From positions 1 to 53,507 of the forward strand of contig JAIBEI010000006.1 in the NCBI GenBank assembly GCA_019459055.1: 53,507 nt of DNA. Reading direction: 5' to 3'. The DNA is from Thiobacillus sp. GTDB lineage: Bacteria; Pseudomonadota; Gammaproteobacteria; Burkholderiales; Thiobacillaceae. Shown piece after piece: positions 45,810 to 53,507 of the stretch (position 1 is the first letter of the stretch; each line of letters opens with the position of its first letter). The notes below the pieces were generated by a model. That model was not told the DNA's origin and did not search any database. It worked only from the letters and a program-made list of their open reading frames with translations. A program made the position numbers and the translations under genes.

Positions 45810-46226
45810 TTACGGGGCGGTCTGCGTGACGAAGGTGATGCGGCTCAACCCCGCCCGGCGCGCCGCTTCCATCACGTTCACCACCGACTGATGCGCGGCC
45901 CGCGCATCGGCGTTGATCACCACCACGGGGTCGACCTGGCTGCCGGCAGCCTTTTTCAGCGCGGCGGCCAACTCGTCGACCGGGATTTCGCCAACCGCGG
46001 CATCGTCGACCTGGTAGCGGCCGTTTTCCGCCACGGCCACCTCGATCTGCTTGGGCGGGGTCGGCGTCCGCTCGGCGCTGCTGGTGGGCAGATTGATCTT
46101 GAGTTCGGCAAAGCGCGCGTAGGTGGTGGTCACCGCCAGGAAAATCACGATGACGAGCAGAATGTCGATGAACGGAATCAGGTTGATTTCCGGATAGTCC
46201 TCGCGACGACCTCTACGAAAATTCAT
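45810..46226 (-). CDS. exbD: ExbD/TolR-family energy-transfer protein
   Basis: A 138-residue inner membrane protein with one N-terminal helix (INLIPFIDILLVIVIFLAVT) carrying the conserved Asp that uses the proton gradient, then a periplasmic domain (VVVINADARAAHQSVVNVME). Downstream of exbB by nine bases. In this position it may serve TonB or Tol functions. Confidence 0.93.
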   Translation of the reverse strand: MNFRRGRREDYPEINLIPFIDILLVIVIFLAVTTTYARFAELKINLPTSSAERTPTPPKQIEVAVAENGRYQVDDAAVGEIPVDELAAALKKAAGSQVDPVVVINADARAAHQSVVNVMEAARRAGLSRITFVTQTAP

Positions 46227-46235
46227 GGCTGGCCT

Positions 46236-46841
46236 TTACTTCCTGTCGCCGTGGACGATTTCCACCAGCTTGATCGCCTGCTGCTCCATGTCGACCACCA
46301 GGGACTCCACCTTGGCGCGGAAGTAGCGATAAAAAATCATTGCCGGGATCGCCACGATCAGGCCGAACGCGGTGTTGTACAGCGCAATCGAGATGCCGTG
46401 CGCCAGCTGGCCGGGATTGGTGCCGCCGCCGGTCTGGGCGCCGAAGATCTCGATCATGCCGATCACCGTGCCCAGAAGACCCAGTAGCGGCGCCATGCTG
46501 GCGATGGTGCCCAGCGACGTCAGAAAACGATCAAGCTCGTGGGTGACGGCGCGGCCGGCTTCCTCGATCGATTCCTTCATCACTTCGCGCGAGTTGTGGG
46601 CGTTCTTCAGCGCGGTCGCAAAAACCCGTCCCATCGCCGAACCGTCGGCCAGCCGCGTGACGAGCTCCTGGGTGACGCCGCTTTCCTGATAGCTCTTGAT
46701 CGTTTCCAGCAGCAGACTGGCGGGGGCGACTTCCTGGGTCCGCAAGCTGTACGCACGTTCGATGATGATGGCCACGGCGACGACAGACGCCAGAATCAAC
46801 GGCCAGATCGGCCAACCGGCCGCCTCTATGATGGCAAACAC
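46236..46841 (-). CDS. exbB: ExbB/TolQ/MotA-family proton channel protein
   Basis: A 201-residue protein with three membrane segments: AGWPIWPLILASVVAVAIII near the start, then ASMAPLLGLLGTVIGMIEIF and NTAFGLIVAIPAMIFYRYF. The GTG start has GGAGTGG nine bases before it and yields the family's length; the longer frame has no support. It heads the exbB-exbD-lpxK-Trm112-kdsB run and supplies proton-motive energy with exbD. Confidence 0.93.
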   Translation of the reverse strand: MFAIIEAAGWPIWPLILASVVAVAIIIERAYSLRTQEVAPASLLLETIKSYQESGVTQELVTRLADGSAMGRVFATALKNAHNSREVMKESIEEAGRAVTHELDRFLTSLGTIASMAPLLGLLGTVIGMIEIFGAQTGGGTNPGQLAHGISIALYNTAFGLIVAIPAMIFYRYFRAKVESLVVDMEQQAIKLVEIVHGDRK

Positions 46842-46948
46842 TGAATACCACTCCAAATGAAAACACCAGGCGGAATGTAGCCCCGGCGTGCGGGTTTCGG
46901 CAAGCACCAATTGAGGGGGCGGCGTATTTTCGGGCTCCCAGCGAGTTC

Positions 46949-46968
46949 TCCACAATTGATGTGGATAA
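46949..46968. promoter_or_regulatory. DnaA-box-like palindrome upstream of exbB and xseA
   Basis: TCCACA ATTGA TGTGGA is a perfect inverted repeat and the minus strand reads TTATCCACA, an exact DnaA-box consensus, at 46960-46968. A single box suggests regulation by DnaA rather than an origin. Confidence 0.5.
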
Positions 46969-47090
46969 GTCTGTTGGGAACTGCCCGCCCGCCCCCTCAA
47001 ACACCCGCCCACAAAGGAAAAGCCGTTTGGCACAAAAAGTAGACAATGACAATACCACTTAAATATCAATGAGTTATAAAACGCAACCCA

Positions 47091-47119
47091 CGTCAATAGC
47101 ATTGACGCAATATATATTG
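47091..47119. promoter_or_regulatory. Two adjacent palindromes upstream of xseA
   Basis: CGTCAA TAGCA TTGACG (47091-47107) is a perfect inverted repeat, immediately followed by the self-complementary CAATATATATTG (47108-47119). They lie 60-90 bases before the preferred xseA start in an AT-rich tract, and are candidate operator and promoter sequences. Confidence 0.45.
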
Positions 47120-47178
47120 TGAAAGCTGGATGACTGTGCATGAACCGCGCTGGGCATTCACCCGTTATCCTGCAGCCC

Positions 47179-48534
47179 ATGGATTATCCGGACGATCTCC
47201 CCGCCATCGCGCCTGCCCTGCCCGTCCTCACCGTGAGCGAGCTCAACCGCATGGCGCGCCGCGCGCTGGAATCGCAACTGCCGCTTTTGTGGGTGGAAGG
47301 CGAAGTGTCCAACTTCATGCGCGCCGCTTCCGGCCACTGGTATTTTTCGCTGAAGGACGCCGCCGCGCAGGTGCGCTGCGTAATGTTCCGCGGACGCAAC
47401 CAGTTTGCCGACTTCACCCCGGCCAACGGCGACCACGTTGAAATTCGCGCCCTGCCCTCGCTGTACGAGGCGCGCGGCGAATTCCAGCTCGGCGCCGAGG
47501 CGATCCGCCGCGCCGGTGCCGGCCGCCTGTATGAGGCATTTCTCAAGTTGAAGGCGAAACTGGAAGCGGAAGGCCTGTTCGATCCGGCGAAAAAATGCCC
47601 CCTGCCGCGCTTTCCGCGCGCCTTGGGCATCGTCACCTCGCCGCAGGCAGCGGCCCTGCACGACATCCTGACCGCGCTTTCGCGCCGCATGCCGGGCCTG
47701 CCGGTGATCCTCTATCCGACCCCGGTGCAGGGCGCCGGTGCGGGCGCGCAGATCGCCGCCGCCATCCGCACGGCCGGGGCGCGCGCCGAATGCGATGTGC
47801 TGCTGGTGTGCCGCGGCGGCGGCTCGCTGGAAGACTTGTGGGCGTTCAACGACGAGGCGGTGGCGCGGGCGATTGCCGTCAGCCCGATGCCGGTGGTAAG
47901 CGGGGTCGGCCACGAAACCGATTTCACCCTGGCCGACTTTGCCGCCGACCTGCGCGCGCCCACCCCGACGGCGGCAGCCGAGCTCGCCAGCCCGCTGCGA
48001 CAGGAACTGCTGCAGCAGCAGGACCAACTGGCACGCCGGCTGCAGCACCAGGTCACGCGCAGACAGCAGACCGAAATGCAGCGGCTGGATTACCTGGCGC
48101 GACGCCTGGTCCACCCGGCCGAGCAACTGCGCCGCCGGCAGACTGAACTGGGTCAGCTGGCGCAGCGTTTGCGCCACGCCAGCGGCACCCGCCTGACGAC
48201 CGAGCACCTGCGCATCGCACGGCTGAGCCAGCGGCTGGTGACGCCGATTCACGTCATCCGGCGCGAACAGCAGCGGCTGGACGCGCTGGGCATGCGCGCC
48301 CGGCGCGCGGTAGAGGGCGGTTTCGGACAGCGCCAGCTCAACCTGGCGCGGCTCGCCAGCAGCCTCGCCCACCTCAACCCGGAAGGCGTGCTGGCGCGCG
48401 GCTACAGCATCGTCCAGCGGGAAGACGGCGCCGTGGTGCAGGATGCCGCAACGCTCGATGCGGGCGACCGCATCGGCATCCGCTTCCATCGCGGGCAGGC
48501 CCGCGCCCGGGTCGAATCGACGAGTGAGAAATAA
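47179..48534 (+). CDS. xseA: Exodeoxyribonuclease VII large subunit
   Basis: A 451-residue nuclease subunit of ExoVII. The N-terminal OB-fold binds DNA ([20 protein letters not shown], then [17 protein letters not shown]). The catalytic core shows [36 protein letters not shown] and [20 protein letters not shown]. The long helical C-terminal coiled region is present and ends with the LARGYSIVQ segment. The ATG at 47179 gives a normal length; one at 47140 is possible. Confidence 0.95.
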   Translation: MDYPDDLPAIAPALPVLTVSELNRMARRALESQLPLLWVEGEVSNFMRAASGHWYFSLKDAAAQVRCVMFRGRNQFADFTPANGDHVEIRALPSLYEARGEFQLGAEAIRRAGAGRLYEAFLKLKAKLEAEGLFDPAKKCPLPRFPRALGIVTSPQAAALHDILTALSRRMPGLPVILYPTPVQGAGAGAQIAAAIRTAGARAECDVLLVCRGGGSLEDLWAFNDEAVARAIAVSPMPVVSGVGHETDFTLADFAADLRAPTPTAAAELASPLRQELLQQQDQLARRLQHQVTRRQQTEMQRLDYLARRLVHPAEQLRRRQTELGQLAQRLRHASGTRLTTEHLRIARLSQRLVTPIHVIRREQQRLDALGMRARRAVEGGFGQRQLNLARLASSLAHLNPEGVLARGYSIVQREDGAVVQDAATLDAGDRIGIRFHRGQARARVESTSEK

Positions 48535-48548
48535 ACCTCGATTGCTGA

Positions 48549-48679
48549 TGTAGGCGCCTTCCAAGGCGAGATTTCCCTCACCGTGGCAACCACCGCATCG
48601 CGGCGTGGATGCCGGTGCGTGGTTGTTGCCGCTTCAGCGGCTATACAACCACGGCCTACCCCTTGCGGGTGCTCCTACA
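48549..48679. repeat. Inverted copy of the 37.8-kb REP repeat, overlapping the miaA stop
   Basis: Read on the minus strand this matches the 37782-37920 repeat (CCGCTTCAGCGGC and GTAGGCCGTGGTTGT segments, 48591-48641 and 48645-48679) with few mismatches. Bounds are TGTAGG and CCTACA. The miaA stop codon TAG (48675-48677) lies inside it. It fills the gap between convergent xseA and miaA. Confidence 0.78.
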
Positions 48680-49628
48680 GCGGTCGCCAAGGCCTCAAAT
48701 GACACGCCACCAGCGTCGTCGCCTGCGTCTCCAGATCCTCCGCCAGACAGTCCAGCACCACCGCGTCGGGCCATGAGCGCAACCAGGTGAGCTGACGCTT
48801 GGCGAGCTGGCGGGTGGCGGCGAGGCCCTGTTCGCGCAGCGCCTTCATGTCGATATCGCCGTCTAAATAGGCCCACGCCTGGCGGTAGCCGACCGCGCGC
48901 ATGGCGGGCAGATCGGGGCTGAGTGCGGAGGCGCGGCGCAGGAATTCCACTTCGTCGACCAGGCCTTCCGCGAGCATGGCGTCGAAGCGCGCGGCGATGC
49001 GCTGATGCAGCACCGCGCGGTCGGACGGAATCAGGGCGAGCTGCAGCACGCGGTAGGGCAATTCGGATTGCGCCCGGTCGAGCAGCGCCGACATGGGCGT
49101 GCCGGTCAGCCGGAAAATTTCCAGCGCGCGCCCGATGCGCTGGGAATCGTTCGGCGCCAGCCGCGCGGCGGTCGCCGGGTCGACCGCCGCCAGTTCGGCG
49201 TGCAGCGCGGGCCAGCCGCGCACCTTCGCCTCCGCTTCCAGCTCTTTCCGCAGCGCCGGATCGGCGCGCGGCAGGTCGTCCAGTCCGCGCAACAGCGCAC
49301 GAAAATACAGCATGGTGCCGCCGACGAGCAACGGCACGCGGCCGCGCGCGACGATGTCAGCCATCAGCCTGCGCGCATCGTCGCAGAACGCCGCGGCGGA
49401 ATAGGCGTCGGTGGGGTCGCGGATGTCTAGCAGATGGTGCGGCGCGCGCGCGCGGGTGGCGGCATCGGGCTTGGCGCTGCCGATGTCCATGCCGCGGTAC
49501 ACCAGCGCCGAGTCGACGCTGATGATTTCAAGCGGGAAACGTTCGACCAGGCTGACCGCCAGCGCGGTTTTGCCCGATGCGGTCGGGCCCATGAGGAAAA
49601 CGGCGGGGGGAAGGCTGGATGCAGACAT
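48675..49628 (-). CDS. miaA: tRNA dimethylallyltransferase MiaA
   Basis: A 317-residue enzyme that adds a dimethylallyl group to A37 of tRNAs reading UNN codons. The P-loop is [35 protein letters not shown] is the tRNA/prenyl-donor region and [18 protein letters not shown] and [16 protein letters not shown] follow. The ATG at 49628 is preferred; 49643 adds five residues. Its 3' end including the stop codon is provided by a REP repeat. miaA is normally next to mutL; here three genes intervene. Confidence 0.95.
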   Translation of the reverse strand: MSASSLPPAVFLMGPTASGKTALAVSLVERFPLEIISVDSALVYRGMDIGSAKPDAATRARAPHHLLDIRDPTDAYSAAAFCDDARRLMADIVARGRVPLLVGGTMLYFRALLRGLDDLPRADPALRKELEAEAKVRGWPALHAELAAVDPATAARLAPNDSQRIGRALEIFRLTGTPMSALLDRAQSELPYRVLQLALIPSDRAVLHQRIAARFDAMLAEGLVDEVEFLRRASALSPDLPAMRAVGYRQAWAYLDGDIDMKALREQGLAATRQLAKRQLTWLRSWPDAVVLDCLAEDLETQATTLVACHLRPWRPL

Positions 49629-49788
49629 GCGGGGATTATCCACCAGCCTGGCGGTCGCACCGATGGCGGCGCTGACGGTTCGGCGCGTTCCCGTCGGGCG
49701 AGGCGTTAAAAATCAGGGTCTACAGTGTAGGGATAAGGGCGTCGATGAACGCCCTGGCTCATTGATTCCTGAAGGAGGGCCATGGCCC

Positions 49789-50811
49789 ATGAACATCGAC
49801 GAACTCAAGTCCGTGGCGAAAGCCATTGTTGCGCAGCACAAGGGGGTGCTGGCGGCTGACGAAAGCAACCCCACCATCAAGAAACGCTTCGATTCGATCC
49901 AGGTGGAGTCGACCGAGGAAAACCGCCGGCGCTACCGCGAGATTCTGTTCACCGCCAACGGCATCGAGCGCCAGATCGGAGGCGTCATCCTGTTCGACGA
50001 AACCCTGCGCCAGCGCACTCGCGACGGCATCCCGTTCCCCCAACTTCTGTCGGGGCGAGGCATCATTCCCGGGATCAAGGTCGACGGGGGCGCCAAGGTG
50101 CTGGCACTGCATCCCGGCGAAAAGGGGACGGAGGGTCTCGATGGTTTGCGCGACCGGCTCGCCGAGTACAAGCAGCTGGGCGCGCAGTTCGCCAAGTGGC
50201 GTGCGGTGATCGAGATCGACGAGCGCGACATTCCGTCGCCGTTTGGCATCCGTGCCAATGCCCATGCGCTGGCGCGCTATGCTGCGCTGTGCCAGGAGGC
50301 CGGCCTGGTGCCGATCGTGGAACCGGAAGTGCTGATGGACGGCGCTCACGGCATTGAGCGCTGCGAGGCGGTGACGGCGCAGGTGCTGCAGTCGGTGTTT
50401 GCCGAACTCGACGCCCACCGCGTGCTGTTCGAGGGCATGCTGCTGAAGCCGAACATGGTGATTGCCGGCAAAAAGTGCCCTCGCCAGGCCGGCGTAGCGG
50501 AGGTCGCCGAGGCCACGCTGCGTTGCCTCAGCCGCTATGTTCCGGCGGCGGTGCCCGGAATCGTGTTCCTCTCCGGCGGGCAGAGCGCGGAGGATGCGAC
50601 CGACCACCTCAACGCCATGAACGCAATGGGGCCGCAGCCGTGGGAAGTCAGCTTCTCGTACGGGCGAGCGCTGCAGGCGCCGGTGCTGGCCGCCTGGCAG
50701 GGTCAGGAAGACAACGTCGCCGCTGCGCAGACCGCGCTGATGAACCGTTGCCATCTGAACGGCCTGGCCCGTGCCGGTAAATATTCCCGCTCCATGGAAA
50801 GCGCCGCATGA
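49789..50811 (+). CDS. Class I fructose-bisphosphate aldolase
   Basis: A 340-residue class I (Schiff-base) aldolase. It shows KGVLAADESNPTIKKRF, GGVILFDETLRQ and FEGMLLKPNMVIAGKKCP with the lysine region near residue 220, and QPWEVSFSYGRALQAP. GGAGG precedes the ATG; the much longer open frame upstream is not real. It makes or splits fructose bisphosphate in glycolysis, gluconeogenesis or the Calvin cycle. It is the only plus-strand gene between mutL and miaA. Confidence 0.95.
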   Translation: MNIDELKSVAKAIVAQHKGVLAADESNPTIKKRFDSIQVESTEENRRRYREILFTANGIERQIGGVILFDETLRQRTRDGIPFPQLLSGRGIIPGIKVDGGAKVLALHPGEKGTEGLDGLRDRLAEYKQLGAQFAKWRAVIEIDERDIPSPFGIRANAHALARYAALCQEAGLVPIVEPEVLMDGAHGIERCEAVTAQVLQSVFAELDAHRVLFEGMLLKPNMVIAGKKCPRQAGVAEVAEATLRCLSRYVPAAVPGIVFLSGGQSAEDATDHLNAMNAMGPQPWEVSFSYGRALQAPVLAAWQGQEDNVAAAQTALMNRCHLNGLARAGKYSRSMESAA

Positions 50812-50963
50812 TCGCGCTATCGTGTGTGACCGCCTGCGCAACGGAAATCGCCGCAAACAGCAGACGGATTCTGGCGATCGGCGTGATCGCGCACGACCGC
50901 CGACCGGCGAGCGACCCCCACGAAAATCCTACTGACCCATCCCTTCCCGGAAAAACCGGCCAC

Positions 50964-50996
50964 AAAAAAGCGGCGGAGGTTTCCCCCCGCCGCTTT
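50964..50996 (-). terminator. Terminator of the ABM-like gene
   Basis: AAAGCGGCGG and CCGCCGCTTT pair with a short loop; read on the minus strand the hairpin is followed by TTTTTT. It lies directly after the 51017 stop. It could also stop plus-strand transcripts from the aldolase. Confidence 0.85.
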
Positions 50997-51016
50997 GGTT
51001 TCGACTGCTGGCGCAA

Positions 51017-51472
51017 TCAGGCTGCGTTGGCGTACTGTGCCTTGGCCTGGCGCGCGGCCTCGATTTCGTCGGGACCGTAGGCCTTGCCGGACCACAGCAT
51101 TTCGTAGGCGATTTCCTCGTTGCCGTTCTCGCACAGATCCAGCACTTTCTGAAACAGCGGCTGGAAGGTTTCGGAACGGTGCGATTTCTCGTGGTTTTCG
51201 AAGTCGGTCCAGAAGGTCACGATCAGCGCCTCCTTGCCCTTCATCGGGCTTTCGACTGCCTGGCCGATGGTCGAGCCTTCGTTGGACACCTTGCCGGAGT
51301 TCAGCGAGACGAAGCCGCCGACGAAGCCGGTGTCGGAATGGTAGGTCTTGACGTTTTCACACAGAAACGCCACCCGCTCCTGCAAATCATCCACCGTAAA
51401 TTCAGGTTTCAGAATCACCCGGTTGACCGTCACGATGCCGTCGGCCGGAAAATTAGCGATCAGTCCACTCAT
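51017..51472 (-). CDS. ABM-like (antibiotic biosynthesis monooxygenase fold) protein
   Basis: A 151-residue protein. The segment ALIVTFWTDFENHEKSHRSE followed by FQPLFQKVLDL has the tryptophan-acidic-His pattern of ABM-type ferredoxin-like domains, and TGFVGGFVSLNSGKVSNEGS precedes it. That fold includes heme-degrading enzymes and small oxygenases, but no active-site residues I can name are decisive. The gene has its own upstream site resembling an IscR box and its own terminator. An iron- or sulfur-linked role is an inference from that site only. Confidence 0.6.
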   Translation of the reverse strand: MSGLIANFPADGIVTVNRVILKPEFTVDDLQERVAFLCENVKTYHSDTGFVGGFVSLNSGKVSNEGSTIGQAVESPMKGKEALIVTFWTDFENHEKSHRSETFQPLFQKVLDLCENGNEEIAYEMLWSGKAYGPDEIEAARQAKAQYANAA

Positions 51473-51518
51473 GGTTTATCTCCTGTCTGGAAAGGGTTGA
51501 ACAGGGGTCCAAGTGTAT

Positions 51519-51543
51519 ATACCTGAGTGATTTAGTCAACTAC
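51519..51543 (-). promoter_or_regulatory. IscR-like type 1 site upstream of the ABM-like gene
   Basis: On the minus strand the sequence GTTGACTAAATCACTCAGGTAT resembles the IscR/Rrf2 type 1 pattern (TTGACT, spacer, TCnGGTAT). It lies about 50-70 bases before the start of the ABM-like gene. Confidence 0.45.
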
Positions 51544-51646
51544 TTTATTCAATTCTCCAACTCAGCCATTAACCAAATTGATGGCCGTGGCCCGGCAATG
51601 CAATTGCTTTTATATTAGCAAGTTGAAGAAGCTCGTTGGGGCATGT

Positions 51647-52009
51647 TCAGACGTAGCGCTTTTGATCGCTGCGTTTTCCGGGCCGCTTTTTCATGATGAC
51701 CACGCCCTTGGCGACGTCGACGTCGGCAACCGGGATGTTCTCGTACAGGGGATTGAGCGGCTTCAGCATCCAGCCATCGGGGGTCTGCACGAGCTGGCGG
51801 AAAATATACTCGTCGTTCACAAAAGCCACCACATAGGAGCCGTCCTTGACCAGTCCGGACGGCTCGACGACGATGATCTCGCCCTCCTCGAATTCCGGCA
51901 TCATGGAGTCCCCCAGCACCATCAGCGCATAGGGTTCGGCGCTGGCGCAGTTGCTGGCCTCGTTGAGATCCTGGATCGGGATGGTCTTGCGTTCGCTGCG
52001 TTCGTTCAT
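51647..52009 (-). CDS. S24-family protein with arginine at the catalytic lysine site
   Basis: A 120-residue protein consisting of a LexA/UmuD-like C-terminal domain without a helix-turn-helix. The serine is in ALMVLGDSMMPEFEEGEII (Ser35). At the position of the catalytic lysine the sequence is DEYIFRQLV, arginine at 71, where LexA and UmuD have Lys. LKPLNPLYENIPV matches the family's C-terminal pattern. It may be a non-cleaving structural relative or a regulator. The ATG at 52009 is preferred over a TTG at 52033. Confidence 0.75.
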   Translation of the reverse strand: MNERSERKTIPIQDLNEASNCASAEPYALMVLGDSMMPEFEEGEIIVVEPSGLVKDGSYVVAFVNDEYIFRQLVQTPDGWMLKPLNPLYENIPVADVDVAKGVVIMKKRPGKRSDQKRYV

Positions 52010-52071
52010 GGGAGTCTCGTTCAAACAGGTCAATCAGACAAAGCTTATATACAAAAGTGCCGGTCGCAAAA

Positions 52072-53507
52072 TCAGCGGCCGCGCATGAACATGGTGTCGA
52101 GCTCCCTGAGGCTGATCGGAAACCAGGTGGGGCGACCGTGGTTGCACTGCCCGGCCCGCTCGGTGGCCTCCATCTCGCGCAGCAACGCGTTCATTTCTGG
52201 CAGCGTCAGATGGCGGTTGGCGCGCACCGCGCCATGGCAGGCGAGCGTTGCCAGCAATTCGTTGCGGCGCTCGGCCAAGAGGCGCGCGACGCCGAATTCG
52301 GCGACTTCGGCGAGCACGGCGCGGGTCAGCTCCACCGGATCGGCATTTTTCAGCAGCCACGGCACCGAACGCACCGCGACCGAGGTCGGCGAGGTGATCG
52401 ACAACTCGAATCCGATTTCGCGCAACTGATCCAGATGCGGGCCGATTTCCGCCGCGTCGCGCGCGTCCACCGTCAGCGCCACCGGAATCAGCAGGGTCTG
52501 CGCCGGCACCGCGCGGGCATCGAGCGCAGCCTTGAGTTTTTCGTAGACCACCCGTTCGTGCGCCGCGTGCATGTCGACCAGCACCAGCCCCTGCGCGTTC
52601 TGCGCCAGCACGTATACGCCGTGCAGCTGCGCCAGCGCATAGCCGAGCGGCGGCGCGTCGCCCTGCCCGCTTTCAGGCAAAGCCTGCGCCGCAGGCGCAA
52701 CAAACGCCCCTGAATCCTGGCCCTTGCCCCCTGACCCCTGAAGCGGAGCATAGAACCCCATCGCCTCGGTCACCTGCAGCGGCATCGACGCCTGCTGCAG
52801 CGCGCCAAACCCCGGCCTGAACCCCGCTGCCGAGGGCGTGCCGGCCGCCGCGGGAACGGCGCCGGCCGTCACCGGCGCCGATAGCAGGCGCTCGACCGCG
52901 TGAAACAGAAACTGGTGCACGCCGCGGCTGTCGCGAAAGCGGATCTCGGTCTTGGCCGGATGCACGTTGACGTCCACCGCATCCGGCGGCAGGCTGATGA
53001 ACAGGCAATACGCCGGATTCAGCTGATGGTGCAGGACGTCGCGGTAGGCTTCTTTCAGCGCATGGACGATCAGCTTGTCGCGCACGTAGCGCCCATTGAC
53101 GAACACGTGCTGGCTGTCGCGGCTCGCCGTCGCGGCGCCGGGGCGGATCACCCAGCCGGACACCCGCAAGGCCCCTGCGGCGGCATCGACCGCAATGGTG
53201 TTGCGCTCGAACGCCTCGCCCATCACCTGGCGCACCCGCGCGGCGGCGGAATCGGCGTTGAGGCGCAACTGCACCCGGCCGTTGTGGGTCAGGGTGAAGG
53301 CCGTGCGCGGATTCGCCAGCGCCAGCCGCCGCACGGTTTCGGCGCAGTGGGCGTATTCGGTGGCCTCGGTCTTGAGAAACTTGCGCCGTGCCGGGGTGTT
53401 GAAGAACAGGTCCTGGATGTCGATCGTGGTGCCGGCGCCGCGCCCCGCCGGCGCGGGGGCGCGCCGGGGCGAGGTGACCCACCGCAGCGGCGAGATCGAC
53501 GGCATGA
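52072..53507 (-). CDS. mutL: DNA mismatch repair protein MutL, 5' end outside window
   Basis: The C-terminal 478 residues are visible; the N-terminal ATPase start lies beyond the right edge. GAGTTIDIQDLFFNTPARRK and VNVHPAKTEIRFRD are the conserved MutL motifs. The C-terminal domain shows DMHAAHERVVYE, which fits the D(Q/M)HA-x2-E-x4-E metal-binding pattern, plus ACHGAV and QCNHGRPTW, the other elements of the MutL endonuclease. A glycine/proline/alanine linker lies around 52650-52870. It should nick DNA in methyl-independent mismatch repair. Confidence 0.93.
   Translation of the reverse strand, partial: MPSISPLRWVTSPRRAPAPAGRGAGTTIDIQDLFFNTPARRKFLKTEATEYAHCAETVRRLALANPRTAFTLTHNGRVQLRLNADSAAARVRQVMGEAFERNTIAVDAAAGALRVSGWVIRPGAATASRDSQHVFVNGRYVRDKLIVHALKEAYRDVLHHQLNPAYCLFISLPPDAVDVNVHPAKTEIRFRDSRGVHQFLFHAVERLLSAPVTAGAVPAAAGTPSAAGFRPGFGALQQASMPLQVTEAMGFYAPLQGSGGKGQDSGAFVAPAAQALPESGQGDAPPLGYALAQLHGVYVLAQNAQGLVLVDMHAAHERVVYEKLKAALDARAVPAQTLLIPVALTVDARDAAEIGPHLDQLREIGFELSITSPTSVAVRSVPWLLKNADPVELTRAVLAEVAEFGVARLLAERRNELLATLACHGAVRANRHLTLPEMNALLREMEATERAGQCNHGRPTWFPISLRELDTMFMRGR

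Noticed and set aside
44814-46487. 557-codon plus-strand frame over lpxK and exbD
   Set aside because: Complement of conserved genes, composition unlike protein.

Overview
The window looks like chromosome from a GC-rich betaproteobacterium with a chemolithoautotrophic style of metabolism, closest in flavour to Thiobacillus and its relatives. This is inferred from gene content and order (exbB-exbD-lpxK-Trm112-kdsB, adk, a pyrophosphate-type phosphofructokinase beside a proton-pumping pyrophosphatase, a class I aldolase, and a glyoxylate-salvage operon); no database search was possible. I saw no rRNA, tRNA, CRISPR array or intact insertion sequence.

Region 1 (1-4.7 kb) holds a broken antitoxin, lexA with a near-perfect SOS box shared with a small divergent gene, a large glycosyltransferase-like protein and a sulfotransferase-like protein, separated by palindromic intergenic repeats. 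Region 2 (4.7-23.4 kb) is a defence island. A CoiA-like nuclease precedes a NERD-domain helicase, followed by an oppositely oriented membrane/zinc-ribbon protein. Then comes a co-directional block of about 14 kb on the minus strand: hsdR, hsdM, hsdS (with a long C-terminal extension), an AAA ATPase, an HNH nuclease (a PtuAB/Septu-like pair), McrB and McrC. Stop/start overlaps of 4-8 bases or near-contact link most of them. A truncated RES-toxin copy lies at the edge.

Region 3 (23.9-31.9 kb) is a plus-strand operon: a TRAP transporter (binding protein, small and large membrane subunits), tartronate-semialdehyde reductase, hydroxypyruvate reductase and malate synthase G. Together these import an organic acid and convert C2/C3 hydroxy- and oxo-acids into glycerate and malate, consistent with 2-phosphoglycolate salvage in an autotroph. 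Region 4 (32-36.3 kb) has an intact RES/Xre toxin-antitoxin pair, a methyltransferase and DUF4395-type membrane protein divergent from a LysR regulator, and a VapBC-type pair.

Region 5 (36.4-53.5 kb) is housekeeping: rarA, lolA, hppA, pfp, adk, kdsB, a Trm112-family protein, lpxK, exbD, exbB, xseA, miaA, class I fructose-bisphosphate aldolase, an ABM-like protein behind an IscR-like site, an S24-family protein that has lost the usual catalytic lysine, and the 3' part of mutL cut by the window end. Palindromic repeats sit within 0-12 bases of the stop codons of lexA, the sulfotransferase, lolA and miaA, which looks like a recurring insertion preference or a terminator role.
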